Source: Thiomicrorhabdus indica
Lineage (GTDB): Bacteria > Pseudomonadota > Gammaproteobacteria > Thiomicrospirales > Thiomicrospiraceae
Reading direction: 5' to 3'
Length of the DNA: 64,000 nucleotides
Assembly: GCF_004293625.1 (NCBI RefSeq)
Contig: NZ_CP033040.1
Coordinates: 1,054,001 to 1,118,000 of the forward strand
Shown: positions 1 to 8,533 of the stretch, in pieces
Layout of the letters: each line of letters opens with the position of its first letter
Numbering within the stretch: position 1 is the first letter of the stretch
Translations under genes and position numbers: made by a program
The notes under the pieces: generated by a model
Seen by the model: the letters and a program-made list of their open reading frames with translations, nothing else
What the model was told of the DNA's origin: nothing
Databases searched by the model: none

Positions 1-2
1 AA

Positions 3-191
3 TACGAGTTTGGTACCGAAGCGGCTGAAATTATGGAGTTTCTTGCAGGACATGTTGAGGTTTTGCTGCCTGGTCAAACTGATTGGCAAACAATCAAAGC
101 AGGGGATAGCTTTGAAGTTCCAGCAAACTCTAAATTCGGCATTAAAGTGCTTGAAGTGTCTGATTACTGCTGTACCTATATTACAGAGTAA
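3..191 (+). CDS. ppnP: Pyrimidine/purine nucleoside phosphorylase PpnP, C-terminal part
   Basis: This is the 3' end of a gene whose start lies outside the window; the open frame begins at base 3 and gives 62 residues. It resembles the C-terminal two thirds of the small cupin-fold nucleoside phosphorylase PpnP (YaiE, DUF1255, about 94 aa in E. coli). Shared signatures are the LLPGQTDW and FEVPANSKF stretches and an end in CCTYITE. The family cleaves nucleosides with phosphate to give ribose-1-phosphate and a free base. The family call is fairly secure; substrate range cannot be read from the fragment. Confidence 0.8.
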   Translation, partial: YEFGTEAAEIMEFLAGHVEVLLPGQTDWQTIKAGDSFEVPANSKFGIKVLEVSDYCCTYITE

Positions 192-207
192 TTCTTCAGT
201 GAAATTG

Positions 208-240
208 TAGAGAACCTCTGATTCGATCAGAGGTTCTCTA
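208..240. repeat. Perfect 15-bp inverted repeat after ppnP
   Basis: Bases 208-222 and 226-240 are exact reverse complements around a 3-nt loop (TCG). It lies just downstream of ppnP. The stem is followed by A rather than T on the plus strand, so it is not a classical terminator by itself. It may protect the 3' end of the ppnP mRNA or work with the next hairpin. Confidence 0.6.
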
Positions 241-246
241 AAAAAG

Positions 247-277
247 CGCCGAGTCAGGTTGTCTGATTCGGCGTTTT
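247..277. terminator. Bidirectional rho-independent terminator
   Basis: An 11-bp stem (247-257 with 263-273, one G-T pair) and a 5-nt loop are followed by TTTT on the plus strand. On the minus strand the stem is followed by CTTTTTT. It can therefore end both ppnP and the convergent 47-aa gene. Confidence 0.8.
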
Positions 278-293
278 GCGTTTTAGCCGATGC

Positions 294-437
294 TTATGGC
301 ATTGGTCGATCTTGTTCTTTAATCTGTTTGTTTTGACGTTTTTTCTTCCACTTGAAATAAAAGTGAATGCCAAAGTGTGAAGCGACTAAAACGACAACTG
401 CCACCATGCCAATGGTTCCAATGTGCTCAATCCACAT
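294..437 (-). CDS. Small single-pass membrane protein (47 aa), unknown function
   Basis: A 47-codon frame starts at an ATG directly behind a strong GGAGGAGT ribosome site on the minus strand and ends in front of the bidirectional terminator. The product begins MWIEHIGTIG and has one hydrophobic segment (about residues 5-28). A very basic stretch (KWKKKRQNKQ, residues 29-38) follows, giving a predicted N-out/C-in anchor. It is divergent from the SulP gene. I do not recognise a family. The ribosome site and flanking terminator support a real gene; a role with SulP is only a guess from position. Confidence 0.65.
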   Translation of the reverse strand: MWIEHIGTIGMVAVVVLVASHFGIHFYFKWKKKRQNKQIKEQDRPMP

Positions 438-528
438 AATACTCCTCCGTAAGTTTTTGATAGTTCGGTAATTCTAACGGCTTTTTGTTAGAATCAGCGC
501 CAAAATTTTGATTGAATTAGGAGTTGTT

Positions 529-2118
529 ATGGAAACCACCCCCCCAAGCCAAGGATTTAATTGGCGAACCTATAAAAACGATACGCTGTCTGGTATTACA
601 GTCGCTTTAGCGCTCGTGCCAGAAGCGGTCGCTTTTGCCTTTGTTGCTGGCGTTCATCCGTTGGTAGGGCTTTATGCCGCCGCTATTGTTGGAATGATTA
701 CGGCAATTTTCGGTGGTCGTCCGGGAATGATTACCGCAGCGGCAGGTTCCTTGGCTGTTGTCATGATGCACTTAGTTATGGAGCATAGTGCTGCGTATCT
801 GTTCTTGGCGGTGATTATGATGGGGGTGTTCCAGATAATTATCGGCATAATGAAATGGGGGCGGTTTATCCGAATGGTGCCCAGTTCAGTGATGCTTGGC
901 TTTGTGAATGGTCTTGCGCTGATTATTTTGGTCGCTCAGTTTACGCAGTTTAAGGACGTTGATGGTAATTGGTTGAATGGCGATGCTATGACCATGATGG
1001 TGGCGATTATTGCAGCAACACTGGCGATTATTTACCTATTACCGAAAATCACTACCGCGGTTCCCTCTGCGTTGGCGGCAATCGTACTGGTTGCATTGGC
1101 GGTTGTGATGTTTGACATTAATGCGGTCACTGTTGGCGACCGAGCGGCGGTTTCTGGAACACTTGAATCATTGGTATACGGCGATGGGACTGAAGGTGGC
1201 TTCCAAGGGTTGAGCTGGTTTACAACCTTGCCAGAAGGTTTTTGGTCATTGGAAACGCTTTGGATTGTATTGCCTTATGCCATTATCTTAACGATTATTG
1301 GTTCAACCGAATCTTTATTGACCATGACATTGATTGATGACATCACAGAAACGCGTGGTAAAGCGAACAAAGAGTGTATTGCACTGGGTTCTGCAAACTG
1401 TGTTGCCGGTTCTTTTGGAACCATGGGGGGATGTGCGTTGATTGGTCAGTCGATGATTAACGTCAAATCCGGTGGGACTGGACGTTGGTCAGGAATTTCT
1501 GCTGCATTGGGGTTATTTGTCATTATTTTGGCGGCCGCACCTTTAATCGAAATGGTGCCAATCGGTGCCTTAGTTGGTTTGATGTTCTTTGTGGTCATTG
1601 CGACTTTTAACTGGTCGAGTTTGCAAATCATGCGTGGTATGACCAAAGCCGATGCCTTTGTTGTGGTTGTGGTAACAGTGCTGACTGTCATGTTTGACCT
1701 TGCTGTGGCGGTTATTGCTGGGGTGATTATCGCCGCATTGGTGTTTGCTTGGCAGCACGCACAGCGTATTTTTATTACTTCATCCACTGAAACCATTGAT
1801 GGTAAAGAGAGCAAAACCTACAACATTCAAGGTCCATTGTTCTTTGCTTCTGCCAAAAACTTTATTGATGCGTTTGATCCGAAAAACGACCCAGAATGTG
1901 TGCACATTGATTTTATGTATTCGCGAGTTTATGACCATTCGGGAGTGGAAGCGATTGAGAACCTGACGCAAAAATACAAATCGGCCGGTAAAAAATTGAC
2001 CTTGAAACACTTGAGCCCTGAGTGTCGAACGCTATTGCACAATGCTAGAGATTTAATTGAGGTGAATGTGTCGGAAGATCCGCACTACCACGTTTCCATG
2101 AGCGGCAAAAAATCCTGA
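529..2118 (+). CDS. SulP-family anion permease with STAS domain
   Basis: A 529-aa SLC26/SulP transporter: an N-terminal membrane domain of many hydrophobic helices (about residues 15-415) and a cytoplasmic STAS domain (about 425-525). The family moves sulfate, bicarbonate or related anions. The frame is open from 508, but ATG 529 sits at good spacing behind AGGAG (519-523), so 529 is chosen. In Hydrogenovibrio/Thiomicrospira, SulP proteins are discussed as candidate dissolved-inorganic-carbon importers, which would suit an autotroph. The substrate cannot be decided from sequence. A terminator follows at 2354-2385. Confidence 0.88.
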   Translation: METTPPSQGFNWRTYKNDTLSGITVALALVPEAVAFAFVAGVHPLVGLYAAAIVGMITAIFGGRPGMITAAAGSLAVVMMHLVMEHSAAYLFLAVIMMGVFQIIIGIMKWGRFIRMVPSSVMLGFVNGLALIILVAQFTQFKDVDGNWLNGDAMTMMVAIIAATLAIIYLLPKITTAVPSALAAIVLVALAVVMFDINAVTVGDRAAVSGTLESLVYGDGTEGGFQGLSWFTTLPEGFWSLETLWIVLPYAIILTIIGSTESLLTMTLIDDITETRGKANKECIALGSANCVAGSFGTMGGCALIGQSMINVKSGGTGRWSGISAALGLFVIILAAAPLIEMVPIGALVGLMFFVVIATFNWSSLQIMRGMTKADAFVVVVVTVLTVMFDLAVAVIAGVIIAALVFAWQHAQRIFITSSTETIDGKESKTYNIQGPLFFASAKNFIDAFDPKNDPECVHIDFMYSRVYDHSGVEAIENLTQKYKSAGKKLTLKHLSPECRTLLHNARDLIEVNVSEDPHYHVSMSGKKS

Positions 2119-2170
2119 CATCCTTATTCACTCGCCAGCGTTGTTAGTAAAGAGCTTGTGTAGTATACCT

Positions 2171-2360
2171 ACACGTCGCACTTCACTGTCTAGCTGGACA
2201 AGCAAATAAGTTTGTCAGGTCATTAGATGTTTTGTTGGTTTGATTGATAGAATACACACGTCGCTTTTGCTGCCTCGCTGGATAAGCAAATCGCTGTGTC
2301 AGATTGTTTTTGAATCACTTGAACTTCACTGCCTAGTCTGGCAAGAAATCGCTCCGTTGA
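2171..2360. repeat. Three degenerate repeats in the SulP-RND spacer
   Basis: The 364-base gap 2119-2482 carries no convincing gene. It holds three related stretches beginning near 2171, 2256 and 2321. They share pieces such as ACACGTCGC, CACTGYCTAG and GCTGGAYAAGCAAAT. The third copy is the shortest and leads into the terminator at 2354. Origin unknown; they loosely recall the dispersed element described at 20801 and 39272. Confidence 0.4.
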
Positions 2361-2385
2361 TTTTCTAAATCAATGGGGCTTTTTT
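2354..2385 (+). terminator. Rho-independent terminator after the SulP gene
   Basis: A 10-bp stem (2354-2363 with 2367-2376, one G-T pair) with a 3-nt loop is followed by GGC and six T. It closes the SulP transcript upstream of the RND operon. Confidence 0.75.
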
Positions 2386-2482
2386 ATAGGCTTATGATGC
2401 TTACGCATTGCCAAATTAAGGATAACTGCTTATTCTTGGTGAATACGTTTTTATATAACGTTTTGCTATTACGGAATCACCT

Positions 2483-3577
2483 ATGAAACACTCCTTTGCC
2501 ATTTCAATTGGCCTTTTGCTTCTACTAATCGTCTGGATGTTATTAGGCGACTCTCCCAAACCTGAACAAGAAAATACTTTAAAGGGCTCGAATGGACTGG
2601 TTTCTGTTGAAGTTCGCGACTCTAAAGCGCAATGGGTGACCAGTAGCATTAAAGCTTATGGCGATCTTTTGCCTTTGCGTGAAACCAAAGTGCTGGCTCA
2701 AACGTACGGTAAGGTTGAATCTTTACACACGCTCGAGGGTGATGCTGTCGATCAGGGACAATTATTGTTGACCTTGTCGATAGAAGATCGAGAGGCGAAA
2801 CTTAAACGTGCCGAGGCGAAAACGCTGGAGGCGAAAAACCGTTATCAAGCGACTCGGAAACTTCAAAATAAAGGCTTTAGTGCTCAACAACAAATTGATG
2901 AACTGTTTGCAGCCTTTGAAGCGGCCAAAGCCGAAGAGGCCATTCTTCGTCAGGAAGTGGATCAGCTTCGAGTTTATGCGCCTTTTAAAGGGGTTATTGC
3001 AAAACAGTTGGTGGAATTGGGTGACTACATTTTTAAAGGTAACCCTTTATTTGAATTGATTGATACGCAATCTATGATTGCAGAGGTTGCGGTTGCCCAA
3101 AGCGATTTTCCTTTTTTGAAAATCGGTCATGCTGTTCAAGTTTCTTTGGCAACAGGGGAAAAACTTTCCGGAAAAATTCGTTTTATTGCACCGAAGGCGG
3201 ATGAAAACACTAAAACTTTCAAGGTTGAGATTTTATTAGAAAATACAGCACATCTACCGAGTGGAATTTCAGTGACCGCAATCATACCTAAAGCTCGGGA
3301 ACGAGCACATTTAATTTCTTCGGCACTGCTTAGCTTAAATGAGCAAGGGATTGTGGGGGTAAAAATCGTGAATGCACAAGAAAAAGTAGCCTTCTATCCA
3401 GTGAAACTTGTTCACGCAGAAAAAAACGGCATTTTTGTCACTGGGTTACCGGAACAAGTCCATTTGATTGTTACCGGGCAGGGGTTTGTTCTAGCTGGAC
3501 AGAAAGTTCATGCGGTTTTTACCGAGGAAACAAGAAACCCCAATGATGTCATGCAACCGCTTGAAGTGAGAGATTAA
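2483..3577 (+). CDS. RND efflux periplasmic adaptor (membrane fusion protein, HlyD/AcrA type)
   Basis: A 364-aa adaptor with an N-terminal anchor (about residues 6-21, rich in Ile/Leu). Half-lipoyl segments flank a coiled-coil hairpin (about 105-155, rich in Lys, Ala, Glu), followed by a beta-barrel part. A hydrophobic region containing VTGLPEQVHLIVTGQGFVLA closes the barrel. Such proteins link an inner-membrane RND pump to an outer-membrane channel. The pump gene starts 5 bases after the stop, so the two are an operon. No outer-membrane factor is encoded nearby; it would have to be shared from elsewhere. Confidence 0.88.
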   Translation: MKHSFAISIGLLLLLIVWMLLGDSPKPEQENTLKGSNGLVSVEVRDSKAQWVTSSIKAYGDLLPLRETKVLAQTYGKVESLHTLEGDAVDQGQLLLTLSIEDREAKLKRAEAKTLEAKNRYQATRKLQNKGFSAQQQIDELFAAFEAAKAEEAILRQEVDQLRVYAPFKGVIAKQLVELGDYIFKGNPLFELIDTQSMIAEVAVAQSDFPFLKIGHAVQVSLATGEKLSGKIRFIAPKADENTKTFKVEILLENTAHLPSGISVTAIIPKARERAHLISSALLSLNEQGIVGVKIVNAQEKVAFYPVKLVHAEKNGIFVTGLPEQVHLIVTGQGFVLAGQKVHAVFTEETRNPNDVMQPLEVRD

Positions 3578-3582
3578 TTGAA

Positions 3583-6500
3583 ATGGGTGTGATTGATGCG
3601 GCTTTTAGCCGAAGTCGAGTAGTCGTGTTGGCTCTGGTGATGATGATTGTCGCCGGTGCCATGGCCTATGTTTCGATTGCCAAAGAATCTTCGCCCGATG
3701 TGCCGATTCCGATGTTTTATGTGTCAATGATACATGATGGAATTTCACCCGAAGATGCAGAACGGCTACTGCTAAAACCGGTGGAAAAAGAGCTGCAATC
3801 TTTGGATGGTCTCAAAGAGATGAAGTCCGTTGCCGCTGAAAATTATGCATCCATTCTACTGGAGTTTTCTGCTGGAGCCGATATTGATCAAGCATTGTTA
3901 GATGTTCGAGAAAAGGTGGATTTGGCGAAAAATAACTTGCCGCCAGATACTCTGGAACCCACGGTGAATGAAATTAATATTGCACTTTTTCCAGTTATCT
4001 CTATATCTTTGTCTGGGTCAATACCAGAAAGAGAGCTTGTTCAGATTTCACAAGGGCTAAAAGATGAACTTGAATCGTTAAGTGGCGTGCTAGAGGTTGA
4101 TATTGGCGGTGATCGAGAGGAGATGATGGAAGTGATTATCGAGCCTCGAACATTGGAAACATATCGTCTCTCCTTTGATGATGTGGTTGCTTTTCTAAAT
4201 CGCAATAATCAATTGGTACCGGCCGGTGCCATGGATAACGGTGCAGGTCGTATGGTGTTTAAAGTCCCTGGGGTGATTGAAGACATTGAAGATGTATTGG
4301 AATTACCGATTAAAACCCATCAAGGCACGGTGGTTACTTTTCAAGACTTAGCGCAGGTACGTCGAACCTATAAAGATCCGGAGGGTTTCGCACGGGTTGG
4401 CGGTGAACCGGCGTTGGTTCTGGAGGTGACCAAACGTGTTGGTGCGAATATTATTGCGACCATTGATGAGGTCAAACAGGTGGTGATACAACAACAGAAA
4501 AATTGGCCAGAAGTGGTGAGTGTGCATTTTATGCAGGATCAGTCGAAAAGCATTAAAACCATGCTAGGAGAATTGGAAAATAATGTGATTACTGCCATAT
4601 TTTTGGTGATGTTAGTGGTGATTGCCGCTCTGGGGGTTAAGCCTGCGCTATTGGTTGGCTTGGCGATTCCCGGGGCGTTTTTAACTGGTATTCTCGCGTT
4701 GCAATGGATGGACTATACGCTGAATATTATTGTGCTATTCAGCTTGATTCTGTCGGTCGGAATGTTGGTGGATGGCGCGATTGTCACGATTGAATTGGCG
4801 CAACGTAAAATGGCAGAAGGCATGGAGCCAAAAGCGGCTTACGCCTTTGGTGCGAAGCGAATGGCATGGCCAATTATTGCCTCAACGGCCACCACATTGA
4901 GTGTGTTTTTGCCGTTGATTTTTTGGCCTGGCGTGGTTGGTGAATTTATGAAGTTTTTGCCGATTACCGTGATTCTTACCCTGCTTGCATCACTATTTAT
5001 GGCGTTGGTTTTTATTCCTGTATTAGGTGCTGCGGTCTCAAAAGGTTACCGGCCGGTAGAAATGCCACAAAACTCTGAGGTCAGCAATGGCATTTGGACG
5101 AAACGTTATATCCGTCTATTGACCCCTCTGTTAGCTCATCCTGGAAAGGTACTGTTGGTGACAAGTTTGTTAATGGTCACTGCCTATATTTCTTATGCCA
5201 AATTTGGCAAGGGAGTGGAGTTTTTTCCAGAAGTTGAACCGGATTTTATCCAGATTCAAGTGCAGGCCAGAGGCGATTTATCTGTTTTTGAAAAAGACGC
5301 TTTGATAAAAAAGGTCGAAGCTGAGATTCTCGATATGCCGGTCTATGAAACTCTCTATGCAAAAACCTATAATGACGCCAGTAATTTACAAGACGCGCCG
5401 ATTGATTTAGTCGGTACGATTCAATTGGAGCTCGAAGATTGGCAACGGCGACCTCCCGCAGAGGTTGTTATTCAGTCGATTCGTGAGCGTGTTGAATTCA
5501 TTCCTGGTATTCAGGTTCAAGTTCGCAAACAAGATAATGGACCTTCAACAGGCAAGCCTATTCAGGTTGAAATCGCTGGAGAAGAGTATGACGAAATTTC
5601 AGCAGGTGTGAATGAGGTTCGCCAACGTATGAATAAGATTGGTGGGTTTGTGGATATTGAAGATTCTCGGCCGATTCCTGGGATTGAATGGAGCCTTAAG
5701 GTTAATCGTGAGATGGCTGCACGCTATCTGGTGGATATAACGACTTTGGGCAATACGGTACAGATGTTCACTGGCGGTGTGAAAATCGCTACCTATCAGC
5801 CGAATGACTCTGAGGAAGAGCTTGATATCCGCCTGCGTTTTCCTGAAGAGGAACGCAATCTGGAACAATTGATGAATCTTAAGGTGCCCACTGTCTATGG
5901 GCCGGTACCGCTTGCAAATTTTGCGGAGTTTCGACCTCAGCAGAAGACCTCTAAACTTGATCGTGTGAATGGCCAAAGGGTGATGATAGTGCAATCAGAT
6001 GTTGAGTCGGGATTGCAGGTGGATCAACAGTTAAATTTATTAAAACACTCTTTGCAACAAACGCCACTCAATGCCGCGGTCAAAGTTCGTTTTAAAGGTC
6101 AAGATGAAGATCAACGTGAGGCCGGAACTTTTTTGACCAAGGCTTTTGTGGCGGCAATTGTTTTAATGGTGCTTATACTGGTCACGCAGTTCAACAGCTT
6201 CTATCAGGCAGGTGTGATTCTGACAGCGATTGTGTTCTCAACAGCCGGTGTTCTACTGGGGCTTCTCGTGACACAAAACCCGTTTGGTATTGTGATGGTG
6301 GGGATTGGCATTATCGCTTTGGCAGGTATCGTGGTGAACAATAATATTGTGTTGATTGATACCTATAACCAGCTAAGAGACGAAGGCGTTGAAAAAATTG
6401 AGGCCATTCAGACGACATTGGCACAGCGTTTAAGACCCGTATTATTGACAACGATCACCACGATTCTAGGGTTAATGCCGATGGTGTTAGCAATGAATAT

Positions 6501-6645
6501 CGATATTCTCGGACAGAACATCAGTTTTGGTGCGCCATCTTCGCTGTGGTGGGTGCAACTTTCCAGCGCAATCGTCGGTGGTTTAACCTTCTCTACATTA
6601 CTCACCTTGATTGTAACGCCGTGTCTTTTAGCGTGGAAAAAATAG
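3583..6645 (+). CDS. RND-family efflux transporter permease
   Basis: A 1020-aa pump of the AcrB/CzcA superfamily with the usual duplicated layout. There is one N-terminal helix, a large periplasmic loop, a helix bundle (about 335-490), a second loop and a C-terminal bundle (about 855-1018). In TM4 the proton-relay motif is GMLVDGAIV: Asp397 is present but the second Asp of AcrB is Gly398. In the C-terminal half the region of the AcrB relay lysine reads VVNNNIV (Asn919-921). These features are nearer to CzcA-like and HAE outlier pumps than to AcrB. Substrate unknown. It follows its adaptor gene directly. Confidence 0.88.
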   Translation: MGVIDAAFSRSRVVVLALVMMIVAGAMAYVSIAKESSPDVPIPMFYVSMIHDGISPEDAERLLLKPVEKELQSLDGLKEMKSVAAENYASILLEFSAGADIDQALLDVREKVDLAKNNLPPDTLEPTVNEINIALFPVISISLSGSIPERELVQISQGLKDELESLSGVLEVDIGGDREEMMEVIIEPRTLETYRLSFDDVVAFLNRNNQLVPAGAMDNGAGRMVFKVPGVIEDIEDVLELPIKTHQGTVVTFQDLAQVRRTYKDPEGFARVGGEPALVLEVTKRVGANIIATIDEVKQVVIQQQKNWPEVVSVHFMQDQSKSIKTMLGELENNVITAIFLVMLVVIAALGVKPALLVGLAIPGAFLTGILALQWMDYTLNIIVLFSLILSVGMLVDGAIVTIELAQRKMAEGMEPKAAYAFGAKRMAWPIIASTATTLSVFLPLIFWPGVVGEFMKFLPITVILTLLASLFMALVFIPVLGAAVSKGYRPVEMPQNSEVSNGIWTKRYIRLLTPLLAHPGKVLLVTSLLMVTAYISYAKFGKGVEFFPEVEPDFIQIQVQARGDLSVFEKDALIKKVEAEILDMPVYETLYAKTYNDASNLQDAPIDLVGTIQLELEDWQRRPPAEVVIQSIRERVEFIPGIQVQVRKQDNGPSTGKPIQVEIAGEEYDEISAGVNEVRQRMNKIGGFVDIEDSRPIPGIEWSLKVNREMAARYLVDITTLGNTVQMFTGGVKIATYQPNDSEEELDIRLRFPEEERNLEQLMNLKVPTVYGPVPLANFAEFRPQQKTSKLDRVNGQRVMIVQSDVESGLQVDQQLNLLKHSLQQTPLNAAVKVRFKGQDEDQREAGTFLTKAFVAAIVLMVLILVTQFNSFYQAGVILTAIVFSTAGVLLGLLVTQNPFGIVMVGIGIIALAGIVVNNNIVLIDTYNQLRDEGVEKIEAIQTTLAQRLRPVLLTTITTILGLMPMVLAMNIDILGQNISFGAPSSLWWVQLSSAIVGGLTFSTLLTLIVTPCLLAWKK

Positions 6646-6652
6646 TGAATCG

Positions 6653-6916
6653 ATGAATTTACACCTATGTCAAAAAGCCTATGTGCACATGCTGATGGAT
6701 GAAAATCCATTGATTTGCAGTTGCCACAATATCACGCTGAATCAAATCTTAGAGGTGTTTCCTGAGTCGAAAGATAAAGATTTCGAGTTGACTGAAATGA
6801 TTTCGAAAATCAAGCAACAAACGGGTGCATCAACCGGCTGTGGAAGTTGTTTGTCCAAAGTCGAAGGTATTACCCAGTGTTATGCGTTAAAACCTGAAAT
6901 TTTCACCGGCCGGTAA
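6653..6916 (+). CDS. BFD-like [2Fe-2S]-binding protein
   Basis: An 87-aa protein whose core is the BFD-type cluster motif: ICSCHN near residue 22, and CGSC about 35 residues later. Four cysteines (CxC and CxxC) fit one [2Fe-2S] cluster. The family includes bacterioferritin-associated ferredoxin and the BFD domains of nitrite reductases and other enzymes. It begins 7 bases after the RND pump stop without a clear ribosome site, so translation may be coupled. The stop codon overlaps a copy of the ACCGGCCGGT palindrome. Partner unknown; iron or redox handling is the likeliest theme given the metal operon next to it. Confidence 0.75.
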   Translation: MNLHLCQKAYVHMLMDENPLICSCHNITLNQILEVFPESKDKDFELTEMISKIKQQTGASTGCGSCLSKVEGITQCYALKPEIFTGR

Positions 6917-6917
6917 T

Positions 6918-7613
6918 TTATTGCAAAGAGACTTTAAGCGCCATTGCCAAACGATAGTCAATGGCATTCAGGTGTTTTTCATCGACTTCAATCAATAGTG
7001 GACCATTGAGTGGCGCTTGGTTTTTAATGACGATTTTGGAACCAATATGCAGGTGAATTGACGTTAAGTAACGCAATTCTTCTGGGCTACGGTTTTTAAT
7101 ACGTTCTAAAGTTACCGGCCGGTTAAGTTCAATTTCTGAGAGTGGCTGTAAGTTGGCGGTTTCGATTGAACCGTCAATGTCAGGAATGGGTGAGCCGTGT
7201 GGATCATGGCTTGGTTCACCTAAGTCTTCCCACATGCGTTGTACCAGTTTGTCGGACAAATAGTGTTCTAAGGTTTCTGCCTCTTCATCAACTTCATCCC
7301 ATAAATAGCCTAGGCGTTCGACCAGGTAGGTTTCTAGAATTCTGTGGTTACGAATCATTTTCATCGCAATTTGCCGCCCTGAGTCGGTCAGACTCACACC
7401 GTAGTAGGGAGCATATTCAATGTAGTTTTCTTCTGCTAGCTTTTTGAGCATGTTGGTCACAGATGCTTGCGAAACAGATAAACGTTCGGCAACATCTTTG
7501 GTTTGCACGCCTTTGTCACTTAACTCGGGCTTTTCAAGTTTATAGATGATTTTTAGATAATCTTCCCAAGCTCGTGAAGGGGTTTGTTGCACAGTGTTTT
7601 TTTTCTTACTCAT
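6918..7613 (-). CDS. DtxR/MntR-family metal-dependent transcriptional regulator
   Basis: A 231-aa regulator with an N-terminal winged helix, the metal-binding/dimer domain and a C-terminal SH3-like FeoA domain, the full three-domain DtxR layout. At the primary metal site the DtxR motif CRWEH is replaced by ETLEH, with Glu in place of Cys. In the family this points to Mn rather than Fe sensing. The ancillary His just upstream is Asp. ATG 7613 overlaps the stop of the upstream permease gene (ATGA), which fixes the start; the frame itself extends further upstream. It is the last gene of the metal ABC operon and presumably acts on the dyads at 11682-11810. Confidence 0.88.
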   Translation of the reverse strand: MSKKKNTVQQTPSRAWEDYLKIIYKLEKPELSDKGVQTKDVAERLSVSQASVTNMLKKLAEENYIEYAPYYGVSLTDSGRQIAMKMIRNHRILETYLVERLGYLWDEVDEEAETLEHYLSDKLVQRMWEDLGEPSHDPHGSPIPDIDGSIETANLQPLSEIELNRPVTLERIKNRSPEELRYLTSIHLHIGSKIVIKNQAPLNGPLLIEVDEKHLNAIDYRLAMALKVSLQ

Positions 7614-8533
7614 GAGTTGGTCTGCCCAGAATTTAGTCGATGCGCATAGTAACGCTTTTGCTGCCATTTTTGAATTTGTAAAATCATTAAGGTGGTAATC
7701 ATTAACAATCCTGCACTGACGGCAATTGACGCTGAAATCGAGCTGTTCAGCCAAGCAGCAATCGCGTAGCCCAGCCAAACCGAGGCCTGTGAATAGGCAA
7801 GAGCAACCCAAAGCATCCCTTTAAGTGATTTGGCGAGTAAGTATGCGGTGGCTGCCGGAATTATGAGTAACGCGACTACCAAAATTGCTCCTACTGCGTC
7901 AAAGGAGGCCACCGTTGTCATGGAAACCAGTGTCATTAAAAAATAGTGCCAGAAAGTGACGCTAATTCCGAGTGATATGGCTAAGCTTGGATGGAAGGTG
8001 ACCGTTTTAAAGCGTTCAAATCCTAAGATAATACTGCTTACCACAATGGTGAAGACAAACAAAATTAACCAAAAAGCTCGTGGCCCGAGCTCTGTACCGG
8101 TTTCCATATCGCCCCAAATAATTGTGTCAAAAGGCACAAAAGCAATTTCTCCATAGAGCACGCACTCTTGGTCAAGGTCAACTTGCCCGGTATAAAGTGA
8201 AACGAGAATGACGCCGATTGAGAAAAACAGCGTAAAGACAATTCCAATACTGGCATCACTTTGCAGGCGGCTTACTTTATGAAGTGTCTCAGATAACCAA
8301 GCGGTGACCAAACCAATGATGACTGCGCCTAGAAGCATGACCCAAAGTGAATTGGTGCCTGAAATAAGATAAGCAAGGACAATCCCAAGTAGTACGGAGT
8401 GTGAAATTGCATCACCCATTAATGCTTGGCGACGTAAAATCAAAAATACCCCCACCAAAGCACAACTTGCTGCGACCAGCGATGCTGTTGCGAGAATCCA
8501 TAAATCTAGACTATAAGTTTCTAACGATTCCAT
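7610..8533 (-). CDS. Metal ABC transporter permease (ABC-3 family)
   Basis: A 307-aa hydrophobic protein with about eight to nine helices and family signatures such as LIIRRQALMGDAISHSVLLG-like text near residues 30-50 (GDAISH). It also has conserved DAVGAILVVALLI near residue 210. It forms the channel of an Mn/Fe/Zn importer together with the second permease upstream. The final bases overlap the regulator gene and the first base touches the upstream gene at 8533, so all are one transcript. Confidence 0.88.
   Translation of the reverse strand: MESLETYSLDLWILATASLVAASCALVGVFLILRRQALMGDAISHSVLLGIVLAYLISGTNSLWVMLLGAVIIGLVTAWLSETLHKVSRLQSDASIGIVFTLFFSIGVILVSLYTGQVDLDQECVLYGEIAFVPFDTIIWGDMETGTELGPRAFWLILFVFTIVVSSIILGFERFKTVTFHPSLAISLGISVTFWHYFLMTLVSMTTVASFDAVGAILVVALLIIPAATAYLLAKSLKGMLWVALAYSQASVWLGYAIAAWLNSSISASIAVSAGLLMITTLMILQIQKWQQKRYYAHRLNSGQTNS

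Noticed and set aside
10-210. Open frame of 66 codons at the left edge
   Set aside because: It is an out-of-frame shadow of ppnP, whose true frame (from base 3) gives recognisable family sequence.
7613-7811. N-terminal extension of the DtxR-type regulator
   Set aside because: The open frame continues into the permease gene, but ATG 7613 overlaps the permease stop (ATGA) and begins the family-like sequence.
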